64,000 nt of DNA from Flavonifractor sp052065355 (lineage in GTDB: Bacteria; Bacillota; Clostridia; Oscillospirales; Oscillospiraceae), in assembly GCF_052065355.1 (NCBI RefSeq), contig NZ_JBQHUF010000010.1, positions 1 through 64,000 on the forward strand, given 5' to 3'. A program made the translations under genes and the position numbers. Shown one piece after another: positions 48,659-60,092 of this stretch. Numbering within the stretch: position 1 is the stretch's first letter; the number at the start of each line of letters is the position of its first letter. Below the pieces are notes generated by a model that saw only the letters and a list, made by a program, of their open reading frames with translations, did not search any database and was not told the DNA's origin.

Positions 48659-50070
48659 ATCTGGAAGAATACAAAGGCGCGCTGGACCGTCTGACGCCCG
48701 CCCCTGACCTGAAAGACCGCATCCGGGATACCCTGGACGCCCCCGCTCCCCTCTCCCGTCCCCGGCGGCGGCGGGCGGGCCTCACTGCCCTGGCGGCGGC
48801 CGCGGCGGTGGCCTGCACCTTCCTGGTGGCCATGGCGGCCAGTCCGGAGCTGCGGACGGCGGTGCTCACCCTGTTCCGGCTGGAGGAGACCGAGCAGGTG
48901 CCCGCTCCCACGGGCGAAGGGCCGGAACAGCCGGAGCTGACCCAGAGCACCATCGGCCAGCAGGTGGAGGTGCAGTACATCCGCCTGCCTGACGGGTTCG
49001 GCTGGAGCTATGGGGACAATGTTCTGTGCCAGGCGGAGCGGGCCGACGACGGCTCCATCCTGGCCTTCCACTATTGGGCGGCGGAGGGGGACGAGCTGAT
49101 TCCCCTGGAGACCAGCACCACCCAATTTTCCACCGTCTGGGACGGGGTGACCTACACGGATACGGTCTACTGGTGCGTGTATGAGGGTGAGGTCTCCTGC
49201 TACAACAACGGCACCGCCGGCATGGCTCTGGATTACGACTTCTATGTCTCTTCCATCGGCGGCCGCACCGACGCGGTGCTCCTTACCCTGAGCCAGGGCA
49301 GCCAGATGGACTACCGGCAATACCCGGTGCTGCTGGACCTGGCCACCGGGGAGATCACCGACCTGCTGGACGGCACCGGCTGGGAGACTGCCGCGCCCCT
49401 CACCGAGGTACAGTGGATGGACGATCTGTCCGCCGCCATCCTGTCCAGCGATCGGACGGGCTGGTTCTACTGCGACCGGGAGGGCAAAACCACCGCCAGC
49501 CTCAACGAGCTCACCGGCCTGGAGGTGTTCAGCGCCTATTTTGCCGAGGACAGCACCCTGATCCTGCTGACCCTCTCCGGGCAAGACGGGGACTGCTGTG
49601 ACGTCTGGACCTGGCAGCCGGACAGCGGCACCCTGACCCAGACCTTTTCTCAGCTGCCGGTCTATCAGCGGCATGAGGAACCATCTTACGGCTTCCAGTT
49701 CTTCTTCGGCGGCGGACGGGGGATCTATGTGACAGAGGACGGCTCGGTATCAGTGCTGGACCTGGTCACCGGAGAAACCATTGCTGTGGAGAACTTCTCC
49801 CTGGCCCAGTGGGACACGCCCACCTTTATCGCCAACCCCTCCGGCACCAAGGTTCTGTTTGCCAGCTACGGCGGCCAGGCCGACGGGCTGGGTATCTCCA
49901 GCCTGGGCGTGATGGACCTGGAACGGGGCACCTTCACCCTGCTGGACCGGGACAGCAGCGCCGACCTCTATGAGGCCAGCCTGGGCTGGTTCGATGAAGA
50001 CCGGGTGGCCATCTGCGGCTATGCCGCAGAGGATTTCACCCAGTCCTGCCTGTATCTCTACCGCTTCTGA
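48655..50070 (+). CDS. Membrane-anchored anti-sigma-like protein (pair 1)
   Basis: 471 residues. A short cytoplasmic N-terminus (EEYKGALDRLTPAPDLKDRI), one membrane segment at about 45-62 (ALAAAAAVACTFLVAMAA), then a long outside domain of Trp/Asp/Gly-rich repeats resembling a beta-propeller. The overlap with the sigma gene and the shape argue for an anti-sigma factor that senses something outside. The N-terminus is short and has no recognisable zinc anti-sigma motif. The ligand or signal is unknown. Confidence 0.75.
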   Translation: MNLEEYKGALDRLTPAPDLKDRIRDTLDAPAPLSRPRRRRAGLTALAAAAAVACTFLVAMAASPELRTAVLTLFRLEETEQVPAPTGEGPEQPELTQSTIGQQVEVQYIRLPDGFGWSYGDNVLCQAERADDGSILAFHYWAAEGDELIPLETSTTQFSTVWDGVTYTDTVYWCVYEGEVSCYNNGTAGMALDYDFYVSSIGGRTDAVLLTLSQGSQMDYRQYPVLLDLATGEITDLLDGTGWETAAPLTEVQWMDDLSAAILSSDRTGWFYCDREGKTTASLNELTGLEVFSAYFAEDSTLILLTLSGQDGDCCDVWTWQPDSGTLTQTFSQLPVYQRHEEPSYGFQFFFGGGRGIYVTEDGSVSVLDLVTGETIAVENFSLAQWDTPTFIANPSGTKVLFASYGGQADGLGISSLGVMDLERGTFTLLDRDSSADLYEASLGWFDEDRVAICGYAAEDFTQSCLYLYRF

Positions 50071-50076
50071 GCGCTT

Positions 50077-50114
50077 TCCGGCCCTCCTCACACGAGGAGG
50101 GCCGGAATTTTTTG
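50077..50114 (+). terminator. Terminator after sigma/anti-sigma pair 1
   Basis: The stem TTCCGGCCCTCCTC / GAGGAGGGCCGGAA with a four-base loop, followed by TTTTTT. Confidence 0.9.
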
Positions 50115-50245
50115 CAATATTTCGTTTCCGTATTAAATTGTCGTTTCTCTCACAACGAGACAAAACAGGTTTCCATATCCTGCCGCTTTTACCCCCGGTT
50201 TCCCTGGTTCCCCCTAAAATTGTGACAGTTGCTTTTTTAACTTAT

Positions 50246-50325
50246 TTGTTTTAAAAATAACGATAATTTGTTAAAAAATAAACTTCTTAAAACTTATTGA
50301 CTTCCTCACTTTAGGCAGCTATACT
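50246..50325 (+). promoter_or_regulatory. Alcohol dehydrogenase promoter with Rex-like sites
   Basis: -35 TTGACT (50297-50302), 17 bases, -10 TATACT (50320-50325). Upstream, TTGTTAAAAAATAAACTT (50268-50285) is near the Rex consensus TTGTTAAnnnnTTAACAA, and TTGTTTTAAAAATAACGA (50246-50263) is a weaker copy. Rex represses fermentative dehydrogenases when NADH/NAD+ is low. Confidence 0.6.
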
Positions 50326-50379
50326 GTCGCCAACCGATGGGGCGCCGCCGCCCCACTGAGAAAAAGGAGGAAACCGCTC

Positions 50380-51537
50380 ATGTCCACTTACTACTTTCTG
50401 CCCACCCGCAACGTCTTTGGCGAAGGCGCCGTCAACGAGGCCGGAGCTCTGCTGAAGAGCCTGAACGTGGGCCGCACCATGATCGTCACCGACAAGTTCC
50501 TGGCCCAGTCCGGCATGGCCGCCTCCATCCAGGAGATCCTGTCCGCCTCCGGCATCCACTCGGTGGTCTTTGACGGGGCGGAGCCCAACCCCACCGACAA
50601 AAACGTGGAGGCAGGTGTGGCTTTCTTCCAGGCCAACGGGTGCGACTCCATCATCTCTCTGGGCGGCGGTTCCTCCCACGACTGCGCCAAGGGCATCGGC
50701 CTGGTGGCCAGCAACGGCGGCCGCATCCACGACTATGAGGGCGTGGACAAGGCCACCAAGGACGTGGTGCCTCTGATGGCCATCAACACCACCGCCGGCA
50801 CCGCCTCTGAGATCACCCGGTTCTGCATCATCACCGACACTTCCCGGAAGGTGAAGATGGCCATTGTGGACTGGCGGGTCACCCCCAAGATCGCCGTCAA
50901 TGATCCGGTGCTGATGAAGGGCATGCCCGCCTCCCTCACCGCCGCCACCGGCATGGACGCCATGACCCACGCCATTGAGGCCTACGTGTCCACCGCCGCC
51001 AACGTACTTACCGACTCCGCCGCCCTGATGGCCGTGAAGATGATCTACCAGTACCTGCCCAAGGCGGTGGCCAACGGCGACTACATGTGGGCCCGGGACA
51101 AGATGGCCTACGCCCAGTACCTGGCGGGCATCGCCTTCAACAACGCCTCCCTGGGCTACGTCCACGCCATGGCCCACCAGCTGGGCGGCTACTACAACCT
51201 GCCCCACGGCGTGTGCAACGCCATTTTGCTGCCCTACGTGGAGGAGTTCAACCTCATCGGCAACCTGAACCGGTTCCGGGATCTGGCGGAGGCCATGGGC
51301 GAGAAGATCGACGGTCTGTCCACCGGGGACGCCGCCGCCAAGGCCATTCAGGCCATCCGCACCATCAGCAAGCAGGTGGGCATCCCCGCCAACCTGAAGG
51401 TGCTGGGGGTCAAGCCGGAAGACTTTGAGGTGATGGCGGAAAACGCCATGAAGGACGTGTGCTGTCTCACCAATCCCCGCAAGGCCACCAAGGAGCAGGT
51501 CATCGAGATCTACCGCCGGGCCTACGAGGGCGAATAA
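50380..51537 (+). CDS. Iron-containing alcohol dehydrogenase
   Basis: 385 residues, full length for group III Fe-ADH. NAD-binding ISLGGGSSHDCAKG near residue 90, then the metal ligands: Asp and His in GMDAMTHAIEAY near 192, His in YVHAMAHQLGG near 265 and His in NLPHGVCNA near 275. It reduces an aldehyde (or oxidises an alcohol) with NAD(P)H in fermentation; resembles ethanol, butanol and 1,3-propanediol dehydrogenases. ATG 50380 follows AAAGGAGG. Monocistronic, with strong promoter, Rex-like sites and terminator. Confidence 0.93.
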   Translation: MSTYYFLPTRNVFGEGAVNEAGALLKSLNVGRTMIVTDKFLAQSGMAASIQEILSASGIHSVVFDGAEPNPTDKNVEAGVAFFQANGCDSIISLGGGSSHDCAKGIGLVASNGGRIHDYEGVDKATKDVVPLMAINTTAGTASEITRFCIITDTSRKVKMAIVDWRVTPKIAVNDPVLMKGMPASLTAATGMDAMTHAIEAYVSTAANVLTDSAALMAVKMIYQYLPKAVANGDYMWARDKMAYAQYLAGIAFNNASLGYVHAMAHQLGGYYNLPHGVCNAILLPYVEEFNLIGNLNRFRDLAEAMGEKIDGLSTGDAAAKAIQAIRTISKQVGIPANLKVLGVKPEDFEVMAENAMKDVCCLTNPRKATKEQVIEIYRRAYEGE

Positions 51538-51546
51538 GAAACCCCC

Positions 51547-51585
51547 TACCGGGCGTACCTCACGGTACGTCCGGTATTATTGTTT
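51547..51585 (+). terminator. Terminator after the alcohol dehydrogenase
   Basis: The stem TACCGGGCGTACC / GGTACGTCCGGTA (one mismatch) is followed by TTATTGTTTTT. Confidence 0.75.
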
Positions 51586-51600
51586 TTCAATAAATTTATA

Positions 51601-51629
51601 TTGACTTACAGGTTGTTCTGTGGTAGGAT
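51601..51629 (+). promoter_or_regulatory. Promoter of the two-gene membrane-protein unit
   Basis: -35 TTGACT (51601-51606), 17 bases, -10 TAGGAT (51624-51629), 24 bases before the first ATG. Confidence 0.6.
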
Positions 51630-51652
51630 GGCCCCGAAAGGAGGGATGCCCT

Positions 51653-52195
51653 ATGACACCCTCACCCGCCTCCCGGTTCGGAGGCTTTGCCGCGGGACAC
51701 TTCGTGGTCACCGCTCTGTCCGCCCCTTTGATCTTTCTGATGCCCGGCCTTCTGACACTGGCCGCCACACCTCTGGGAGCACTGTTGCTGATGGCGGTTT
51801 GCTATCTCCCCGCCGGGTGGATCGTGGCTACCCTCCGGGGCTGGCACCAGCCTTCGCCCAAGACGGGGCTGAAGGCCGTCCTCTACCCAGCCCTATTTGC
51901 CTGGGGCTGGGCCTTCGGCGGATGGCTGCTGTTTATCTGTCCACTCTCACCGCTGGGCAATGTGGGCTTTCTGATGCTGCTGAGCACCTACTTTCTGGCA
52001 TGCCCGTCCTTTGTCTTTATGCTGTCGGCCCTGAACTTTTCTCTCGGCGTCCCTCTGGACAGCCTCCTTGCCAATGCCCCGTTTCTCCCGCTGTGGTACC
52101 TGTGCATGTTCCTGGCGGGGCTGCTGCCGCCGCTGCTGTTCTTTCTGGGGTCCCTGCTGCCCCATCGGATGAAGGAGGATTTTGATGAAACGTAA
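51653..52195 (+). CDS. Hypothetical membrane protein
   Basis: 180 residues with five to six hydrophobic segments (for example ALSAPLIFLMPGLLTLAATP and FLAGLLPPLLFFLGSLLPH). ATG 51653 follows AAAGGAGG by 8 bases; the longer upstream frame contains that ribosome site. It overlaps the next gene. No family recognised. Confidence 0.65.
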   Translation: MTPSPASRFGGFAAGHFVVTALSAPLIFLMPGLLTLAATPLGALLLMAVCYLPAGWIVATLRGWHQPSPKTGLKAVLYPALFAWGWAFGGWLLFICPLSPLGNVGFLMLLSTYFLACPSFVFMLSALNFSLGVPLDSLLANAPFLPLWYLCMFLAGLLPPLLFFLGSLLPHRMKEDFDET

Positions 52196-52640
52196 ACAGC
52201 TCCTTTTGACCGGTCTTGTGTGCCTGCTGCTTCTGGCGGGCTTTCTCGGCTGGCAGCTGCTGTCCAGCTACACCCTGGCGATCCGCCTGAACTGGGGCAT
52301 CTCTGTCCCCTTTCTGGCCCGCACCACCCCCTATTATGAAAAGGATTCCGGCCCCAGCTTTCTCGGGGACGGCATCCGGTACCATGTATTCTCGTACCGG
52401 TACGAGGATTTCATTGACCAGATGTTCGCCTGGGCCAGCGTGGATCGGAAGACCATCTACTATGACAGCCTTACCCAGGCCGCCGAAACCTGGCTGGATG
52501 AGATCGAAGTCCCCGCTGAGTACCGTCCTGACTATGATGCTTGCTCCAGCTGGTATGGCTCCAAGTCGGACCACAGCGAGATCATCTTCTACTGGGACGC
52601 GGAGCGGAACCTGCTCTACTGTCTGGAATCCTTTCTCTGA
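52185..52640 (+). CDS. Hypothetical secreted or anchored protein
   Basis: 151 residues with an N-terminal hydrophobic segment (LLLTGLVCLLLLAGFLGWQL) and a soluble, acidic and aromatic-rich domain. It is coupled to the membrane protein (overlap of 11 bases) and ends before the alaS leader. No family recognised; the two probably act together. Confidence 0.6.
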   Translation: MKRKQLLLTGLVCLLLLAGFLGWQLLSSYTLAIRLNWGISVPFLARTTPYYEKDSGPSFLGDGIRYHVFSYRYEDFIDQMFAWASVDRKTIYYDSLTQAAETWLDEIEVPAEYRPDYDACSSWYGSKSDHSEIIFYWDAERNLLYCLESFL

Positions 52641-52660
52641 CCGTCCGGCCGAAATGGCGG

Positions 52661-52688
52661 TTGACAACGGCCTAAAATGTGATAGAAT
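52661..52688 (+). promoter_or_regulatory. Promoter of the alaS T-box leader
   Basis: -35 TTGACA (52661-52666), 16-base spacer, -10 TAGAAT (52683-52688). Confidence 0.65.
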
Positions 52689-52694
52689 AGTACA

Positions 52695-52924
52695 GCTAAA
52701 GGCCGTGACGAAACCAAGCGGATCGCGCCGCGTTCAGCGAGAGGGGATGGTGAAAGCCCTCCGCGATACGGGTCCGCAAGCCACTTCTGAGCCGCCCGGG
52801 AGGACCGGGACGAATCATCCCCGTTATCGGATGCAATGAGATGCGCCCTTAAGGCGCAGATCAGGGTGGTACCGTGGAGTTAACATTGCTTCGCCCCTGA
52901 CATGGGGGCGGAGCTTATTTTTTT
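52695..52924 (+). ncRNA. T-box riboswitch, alanine
   Basis: The leader carries the stem I signature GAGAGGGGATGGTGAAAGCC (52739-52758 region), a probable specifier GCC (52780-52782, followed by ACTTCTGAGC), the T-box AGGGTGGTACCGTGG (52863-52877) that pairs with the acceptor end of uncharged tRNA, and a terminator (CGCCCC..GGGGGCG, 52892-52911, T-run to 52924). Uncharged tRNA-Ala should allow readthrough into alaS. GCC is an alanine codon, in agreement with the downstream gene. Confidence 0.92.
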
Positions 52925-52943
52925 GCAAAAGAGGAGAGTTTTT

Positions 52944-55613
<2,670 letters not shown>

Positions 55614-55628
55614 ACGCAACGGATAAAA

Positions 55629-55671
55629 GAAGAAGGCCCGCGGAACGAATGTTCCGCGGGCCTTCTTCTTA
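55629..55671. terminator. Terminator between alaS and the kinase-like gene
   Basis: The stem AAGAAGGCCCGCGGAAC / GTTCCGCGGGCCTTCTT serves both convergent genes. Confidence 0.9.
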
Positions 55672-55676
55672 TTTCC

Positions 55677-56273
55677 TTATTCCCCGTCCAGCATGGTCTG
55701 GGCGGCCGCCTTGATGACCTTCACCGCCGCATCGATGCCGATACGGCTGTTGATGCACAGGTCATACTCCCGGCTCTGTCCCCAGCGGCCGGTGGCAAAG
55801 TAATTGTAATAGGACGCCCTGGACTTATCCTGCCGGATCACGTAGCTCTCCAGATTGGGCTCCGTCACGCCGTATTCCTCCCTGGCCCGGCGTACCCGCT
55901 GGTCCAGAGGGGCGTTGACAAACACCTTCAGCACATGGGGCTCCTCCCGGAGGATATAATCGGCACAGCGTCCCACGATCACGCAGGACTCCCGGGCAGC
56001 CGCGGCCTTGATGACCTTGGCCTGGGCAATGAACACCTGGTCAGGCACAGAGGGTGTGGCGACCGAAGTATACAGGTCGTACAAAAAGCTGTTGGTAGGA
56101 CGCTGATGCTCGGTATCCCGAATAAAATTCTCAGAAAAACCGGTCTTTTTTGCCACTTCGGTGATCAGCTGCTTGTCGTAAAAGGTGATCCCCATCTCCT
56201 CCGACAGCCGTTTGGCGATCAGCCGCCCACCGGATCCGTACTCCCGGCCAATGGTAATAACGATGTGCTTCAT
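55677..56273 (-). CDS. Cytidylate kinase-like family protein
   Basis: 198 residues. P-loop ITIGREYGSGGRLIAKRLSE at the N-terminus, a TFYDKQLITEVAKK stretch and VGRCADYILREEPHVLKVFV near 105. The type is widespread in clostridia beside, but distinct from, true Cmk; a nucleoside monophosphate kinase role is assumed. ATG 56273 follows GGAGGTGTCC; the 46 extra upstream codons have no ribosome site. Monocistronic and divergent from gdhA. Confidence 0.85.
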   Translation of the reverse strand: MKHIVITIGREYGSGGRLIAKRLSEEMGITFYDKQLITEVAKKTGFSENFIRDTEHQRPTNSFLYDLYTSVATPSVPDQVFIAQAKVIKAAAARESCVIVGRCADYILREEPHVLKVFVNAPLDQRVRRAREEYGVTEPNLESYVIRQDKSRASYYNYFATGRWGQSREYDLCINSRIGIDAAVKVIKAAAQTMLDGE

Positions 56274-56434
56274 AAGGACACCTCCTATCCTGTTTTTAGT
56301 ATAAAGCATTTTGGCCCCCCCGTCAAAGGTGATTTTGTCTGGGTTTGGATTTGCAACCCATATGTAATATTGGTGCACTTCCCTCCGGCCTGTCCCGGCC
56401 GTTTTCGTCAATTTTGCAATTTTTTATTTTTCTC

Positions 56435-56463
56435 TTGCAATTCCAAAAGCCTTGAATTATAAT
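56435..56463 (+). promoter_or_regulatory. gdhA promoter
   Basis: -35 TTGCAA (56435-56440), 17 bases, -10 TATAAT (56458-56463), leaving a leader of about 90 bases before the ATG. No known riboswitch is recognised in that leader. Confidence 0.7.
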
Positions 56464-56557
56464 AACTTCATCTTGAAAAAGCAAGCGCTGCTTCCCGGGT
56501 CACACCGGAAAAATTCGGCGGGTCTGCTGAGGCCGCCATACAAAGGGGTTTGGCAAT

Positions 56558-57913
56558 ATGGCATTTACGATCACCAATTCTTACCTTCAGAATGTGTACG
56601 AAGGCGTATGCAAGAAGAACGCCCATGAGCCCGAGTTCCTTCAGGCCGTCGGTGAGGTGCTGGAGACCCTCCAGCCTGTGTTCAACCAGAAGCCCGAGCT
56701 GGCCAAGATGGGCATCATCGACCGTATGGTGGAGCCTGAGCGCAGCCTGCTGTTCCGCGTTTCCTGGGTGGACGACAAGGGCCAGGTGCAGGTGAACCGC
56801 GGCTACCGGGTGCAGTTCTCCACCGCTATCGGCCCCTCCAAGGGCGGCCTGCGGTTCCATCCCTCCGTCAACCTGTCCATCATCAAGTTCCTGGGCTTCG
56901 AGCAGGTGTTCAAGAACTCCCTGACCGGTCTGCCCATGGGCGGCGGCAAGGGCGGCGCGGACTTTGATCCCAAGGGCAAGAGCAACAACGAGGTCATGCG
57001 TTTCTGCCAGTCCTTCATGACTGAGCTGCAGCGCCACATCGGCCCCGACACCGACGTGCCCGCCGGCGATATCGGCGTGGGCGCCCGTGAGATCGGCTAC
57101 ATGTTCGGCCAGTACAAGCGCATCCGCAACGAGTTCAACGGTGTCCTCACCGGCAAGGGCCTGACCTACGGCGGCTCCCTGGCCCGTACCGAGGCCACCG
57201 GCTACGGCCTGTGCTACTTCACCGACGAGATGCTGAAGGCCGCCGGCAAGTCCTTCCAGGGCCACAGCGTGGTCATCTCCGGCTCCGGCAACGTGGCTAT
57301 CTACGCCAACCAGAAGGCCAGCGAGCTGGGCGGCAAGGTCATCGCCATGAGCGACTCCAACGGCTACATCGTGGACGAGAACGGTATCGACTACAAGGTC
57401 ATCCAGGAGATCAAGGAGGTCAAGCGGGCTCGTATCAAGACCTATCTGGACTATGTGCCCACCGCCAAGTATTTCGAGGGCTGCCAGGGCATCTGGACTG
57501 TCCCCTGCGACATCGCCCTGCCCTGCGCCACTCAGAACGAGCTGCCTCTGGAGGGCGCCAAGGCTCTGGTAGAGCACGGCTGCTTCGCCGTGGCTGAGGG
57601 TGCCAACATGCCCTCCACTCCCGAGGCCGTGGCCTACTTCCAGGAGCACGGCGTACTGTTTGGGCCTGCCAAGGCTGCCAACGCCGGCGGCGTGGCTACC
57701 TCCGGTCTGGAAATGAGCCAGAACTCCATGCGTCTGAGCTGGACCTTTGAGGAAGTGGACCAGAAGCTCCACGGCATCATGACCAACATCTATCACAATG
57801 CCGCCAAGTTTGCCGAGGAGTATGGCATGCCCGGCAACTTCGTGGCGGGCGCCAACATCGCCGGCTTCATGAAGGTGGCCGACGCCATGATCTGGCAGGG
57901 TGTTTCTTACTAA
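56558..57913 (+). CDS. gdhA: Glutamate dehydrogenase, hexameric NADP type
   Basis: 451 residues. Substrate-binding lysine in SKGGLRFHPSV and catalytic Lys in LPMGGGKGGADFDP near residue 128, nucleotide-binding SGSGNVAIYANQKASELGG near 250. It interconverts glutamate and 2-oxoglutarate plus ammonia. In this amino-acid fermenting context it can regenerate the 2-oxoglutarate consumed by the aromatic aminotransferase, which is inference. ATG 56558 follows AAAGGGG. Its last 11 codons and terminator occur a second time 252 bases downstream. Confidence 0.96.
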   Translation: MAFTITNSYLQNVYEGVCKKNAHEPEFLQAVGEVLETLQPVFNQKPELAKMGIIDRMVEPERSLLFRVSWVDDKGQVQVNRGYRVQFSTAIGPSKGGLRFHPSVNLSIIKFLGFEQVFKNSLTGLPMGGGKGGADFDPKGKSNNEVMRFCQSFMTELQRHIGPDTDVPAGDIGVGAREIGYMFGQYKRIRNEFNGVLTGKGLTYGGSLARTEATGYGLCYFTDEMLKAAGKSFQGHSVVISGSGNVAIYANQKASELGGKVIAMSDSNGYIVDENGIDYKVIQEIKEVKRARIKTYLDYVPTAKYFEGCQGIWTVPCDIALPCATQNELPLEGAKALVEHGCFAVAEGANMPSTPEAVAYFQEHGVLFGPAKAANAGGVATSGLEMSQNSMRLSWTFEEVDQKLHGIMTNIYHNAAKFAEEYGMPGNFVAGANIAGFMKVADAMIWQGVSY

Positions 57914-57997
57914 GCAGAACGTCTACAGCAATATAACCGTTTTAGGGGGCTGCGGCATTGCCGCAGCCCCTTTTTCGTCGGCCACCGGGGCCCCATC
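57877..57997 (+). repeat. gdhA 3' end and terminator, copy 1 of a tandem duplication
   Basis: 121 bases that recur at 58129-58249 with 5 mismatches by eye. They include the last 12 codons of gdhA and the terminator GGGGCTGCGGCA/TGCCGCAGCCCC followed by TTTTTC. The repeat offset is exactly 252 bases. Confidence 0.85.
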
Positions 57998-58128
57998 GCA
58001 GATGGGGCGGCGCGATAAGCGCCGTCCAAGTGTTTTGCCGCCAGGCAAAACCTTGATGCCGGGCGGATTCACTCCGCCCGAGCAGATTCAATTATTGGGG
58101 TCCCCAGCCCGCCCCGCAGGCTGGGGCT
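57998..58128. other. Hairpin-rich spacer between the gdhA-tail copies
   Basis: No gene. Three GC-rich hairpins follow each other: GTTTTGCC..GGCAAAAC (58032-58051), GGGCGGA..TCCGCCC (58062-58079) and CCCCAGCC..GGCTGGGG (58102-58127). Their close spacing and palindromic form resemble a small mobile repeat (REP/MITE-like). Confidence 0.55.
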
Positions 58129-58249
58129 GGCCGACGCTACGATCTGGCAGGGCGTTTCTTACTAAGCAAAACGTCTACAGCAATATAACCGTTTTAGGGG
58201 GCTGCGGCATTGCCGCAGCCCCTTTTTCGTCGGCCACCGGGACCCCATC
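58129..58249 (+). repeat. gdhA 3' end and terminator, copy 2
   Basis: Second copy of the 121-base segment, still encoding ADATIWQGVSY plus stop (Thr for Met) but without the rest of the gene. It places a second terminator after gdhA. Confidence 0.85.
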
Positions 58250-58254
58250 AAAGT

Positions 58255-58410
58255 GCCTCCGGCGGCACCGCTTTCTTTCCAAAGAAAGCGGTGGGAAAGA
58301 AAGGGTCAGGGCGGGGGATTCCGAATTTCCCCCGCCCCAACACCCCACCCCTTAAAAACGGCCAATCAGGGGGGCTGCGGCCCCCCTATTGGATGTACCC
58401 CCTGGGGTAC
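58255..58410. repeat. Composite interspersed repeat, copy B
   Basis: 58255-58329 is identical over 75 bases to 36925-36999. 58333-58410 contains the second module, present at 37073-37106 in direct and at 37174-37234 in inverted orientation. Not coding. Confidence 0.75.
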
Positions 58411-58441
58411 AGACCAATGCGAACCTCCGTCACCTTTCCGC

Positions 58442-58470
58442 TTGTACTTTTCGAACCTTTCCTGTATCAT
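58442..58470 (+). promoter_or_regulatory. Promoter of the FAD-dependent oxidoreductase
   Basis: -35 TTGTAC (58442-58447), 17 bases, -10 TATCAT (58465-58470), 38 bases before the start codon. Confidence 0.6.
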
Positions 58471-58508
58471 AATATCTATTGAACAAGCCGTTTTCTTGAG
58501 GTGACAGT

Positions 58509-60092
58509 ATGCTCCGTATTCAAAATATCGCCCTCCCCCTGGACGGGGGCGAGGCTCAACTGAAAAAGAAGGCCGCCCGTATTCTGGGGATCAAACCGGA
58601 TGTCATCACCAGTCTCACTCTGGCCCGGCAGTCCATCGACGCCCGGAAAAAGAACGACGTCCATTACGTCTGCACCATCGACGTGGCTGTGGCCGACGAG
58701 GAAAAAGTCATGGCCCGGTGCCGGGACAAGCACGTGAGCCTGCACCAGAGCACCCCCTACGTCTTTCCTCCGGTGCGGCGGAGCTCCTCCCTGCCGCCGG
58801 TGGTGGTGGGCATGGGCCCGGCGGGACTGTTCGCCGCGCTGTTCCTGGCCCGGAACGGTCTGACTCCCATCGTGCTGGAGCGGGGCCGCCCGGTGGAGGA
58901 GCGCACTGCCGATGTAGAGAAATTCTGGTCCACCGGTGTGCTGGACCCAACCTCCAACGTGCAGTTCGGCGAGGGCGGCGCGGGCACCTTCTCCGACGGC
59001 AAGCTGAACACCGGCACCCACGATGCCCGGATCTCCACTGTATTCCGGGAACTGGTGGCGTCGGGGGCTCCGGCGGATATTCTGTACCAGCACAAGCCCC
59101 ACATCGGCACCGACGTGCTGCGGGACGTAGTGAAAAACATCCGGCTGGAGCTGATCCGGCTGGGCTGCGACGTGCGCTTCGGCCATCAGCTCACCGGCCT
59201 CACCCTCCGGGACGGAGCGGTGGCGGGACTGACGGTGGAGGGCCCTCAGGGGGCCTACGACCTGCCCTGCGACGCACTGGTGCTCTCCCCCGGCCACTCC
59301 GCCCGGGACACCTTCCAGATGCTCCACGAGGCGGGCGTGCCCATGGAGCAGAAGGCCTTTGCCATCGGGGTGCGCATCGAGCATCCCCAGAGCGCCATTT
59401 CCCTGGCTCAGTTTGGCCCGGCCTGGGAGACGCTCCCCGCCGCCGATTACAAGCTGGCCTGCCACCTGCCTAACGGCCGCTCCGCCTTCACCTTCTGCGT
59501 CTGCCCCGGCGGCCAGGTGGTGGCCGCCGCCTCGGAGGAGGGGCGGCTGGTGACCAACGGCATGAGCTGCCGGGCCAGAGACGGCCGGAACATCAACGGC
59601 GGCTTCCTGGTGGGGGTCAACCCCGCCGACTTCGGCTCCGACCACCCGCTAGCGGGCGTGTCCTTCCAGCGGCACTGGGAGGAGGCCGCCTTCCAGCTGG
59701 GCGGCGGCGGTTACCTGGCTCCCGCCCAGACGGTGAAAGACTTCCTGGCCCGGCAGGCCTCCAGGGCTCTGGGCTCGGTGGAGCCCACCTACCGGCCCGG
59801 CGTTACTCCCACCGATCTGGGCCGCTGTCTGCCCGACTATGTGACGGACACTCTCCGGGGCGCTCTGCCGGTATTTGACCGGAAGCTCCACGGCTTTGCC
59901 GCGCCGGACAGCCTGCTCACCGGCGTGGAGACCCGCTCCTCCTCCCCTGTCCGCATTCTGCGTGGGGAGGACTTCCAGTCTGCCGTCCGGGGCCTCTACC
60001 CCTGCGGCGAGGGCGCTGGTTATGCGGGAGGCATCACCTCCGCCGCCGTAGACGGCATCCGGGTGGCCGAGGCGGTAGCCGGTCAGCCATAA
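58509..60092 (+). CDS. FAD-dependent oxidoreductase (COG2509 type)
   Basis: 527 residues. An N-terminal domain of about 95 residues, then the dinucleotide-binding VVVGMGPAGLFAALFLARNG near residue 98, LERGRPVEERTADVEKFW, and the FGEGGAGTFSDGKLNTGT motif of the family near 157. The C-terminus YPCGEGAGYAGGITSAAVDG places FAD. These proteins are called uncharacterised FAD-utilising dehydrogenases; substrate unknown. ATG 58509 follows TTGAGGTG. Monocistronic. Confidence 0.9.
   Translation: MLRIQNIALPLDGGEAQLKKKAARILGIKPDVITSLTLARQSIDARKKNDVHYVCTIDVAVADEEKVMARCRDKHVSLHQSTPYVFPPVRRSSSLPPVVVGMGPAGLFAALFLARNGLTPIVLERGRPVEERTADVEKFWSTGVLDPTSNVQFGEGGAGTFSDGKLNTGTHDARISTVFRELVASGAPADILYQHKPHIGTDVLRDVVKNIRLELIRLGCDVRFGHQLTGLTLRDGAVAGLTVEGPQGAYDLPCDALVLSPGHSARDTFQMLHEAGVPMEQKAFAIGVRIEHPQSAISLAQFGPAWETLPAADYKLACHLPNGRSAFTFCVCPGGQVVAAASEEGRLVTNGMSCRARDGRNINGGFLVGVNPADFGSDHPLAGVSFQRHWEEAAFQLGGGGYLAPAQTVKDFLARQASRALGSVEPTYRPGVTPTDLGRCLPDYVTDTLRGALPVFDRKLHGFAAPDSLLTGVETRSSSPVRILRGEDFQSAVRGLYPCGEGAGYAGGITSAAVDGIRVAEAVAGQP

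Noticed and set aside
57998..58410. CRISPR-like array after gdhA
   Set aside because: There are repeated palindromes, but only two copies of a 121-base segment at 252-base offset and no regular short repeat/spacer pattern.
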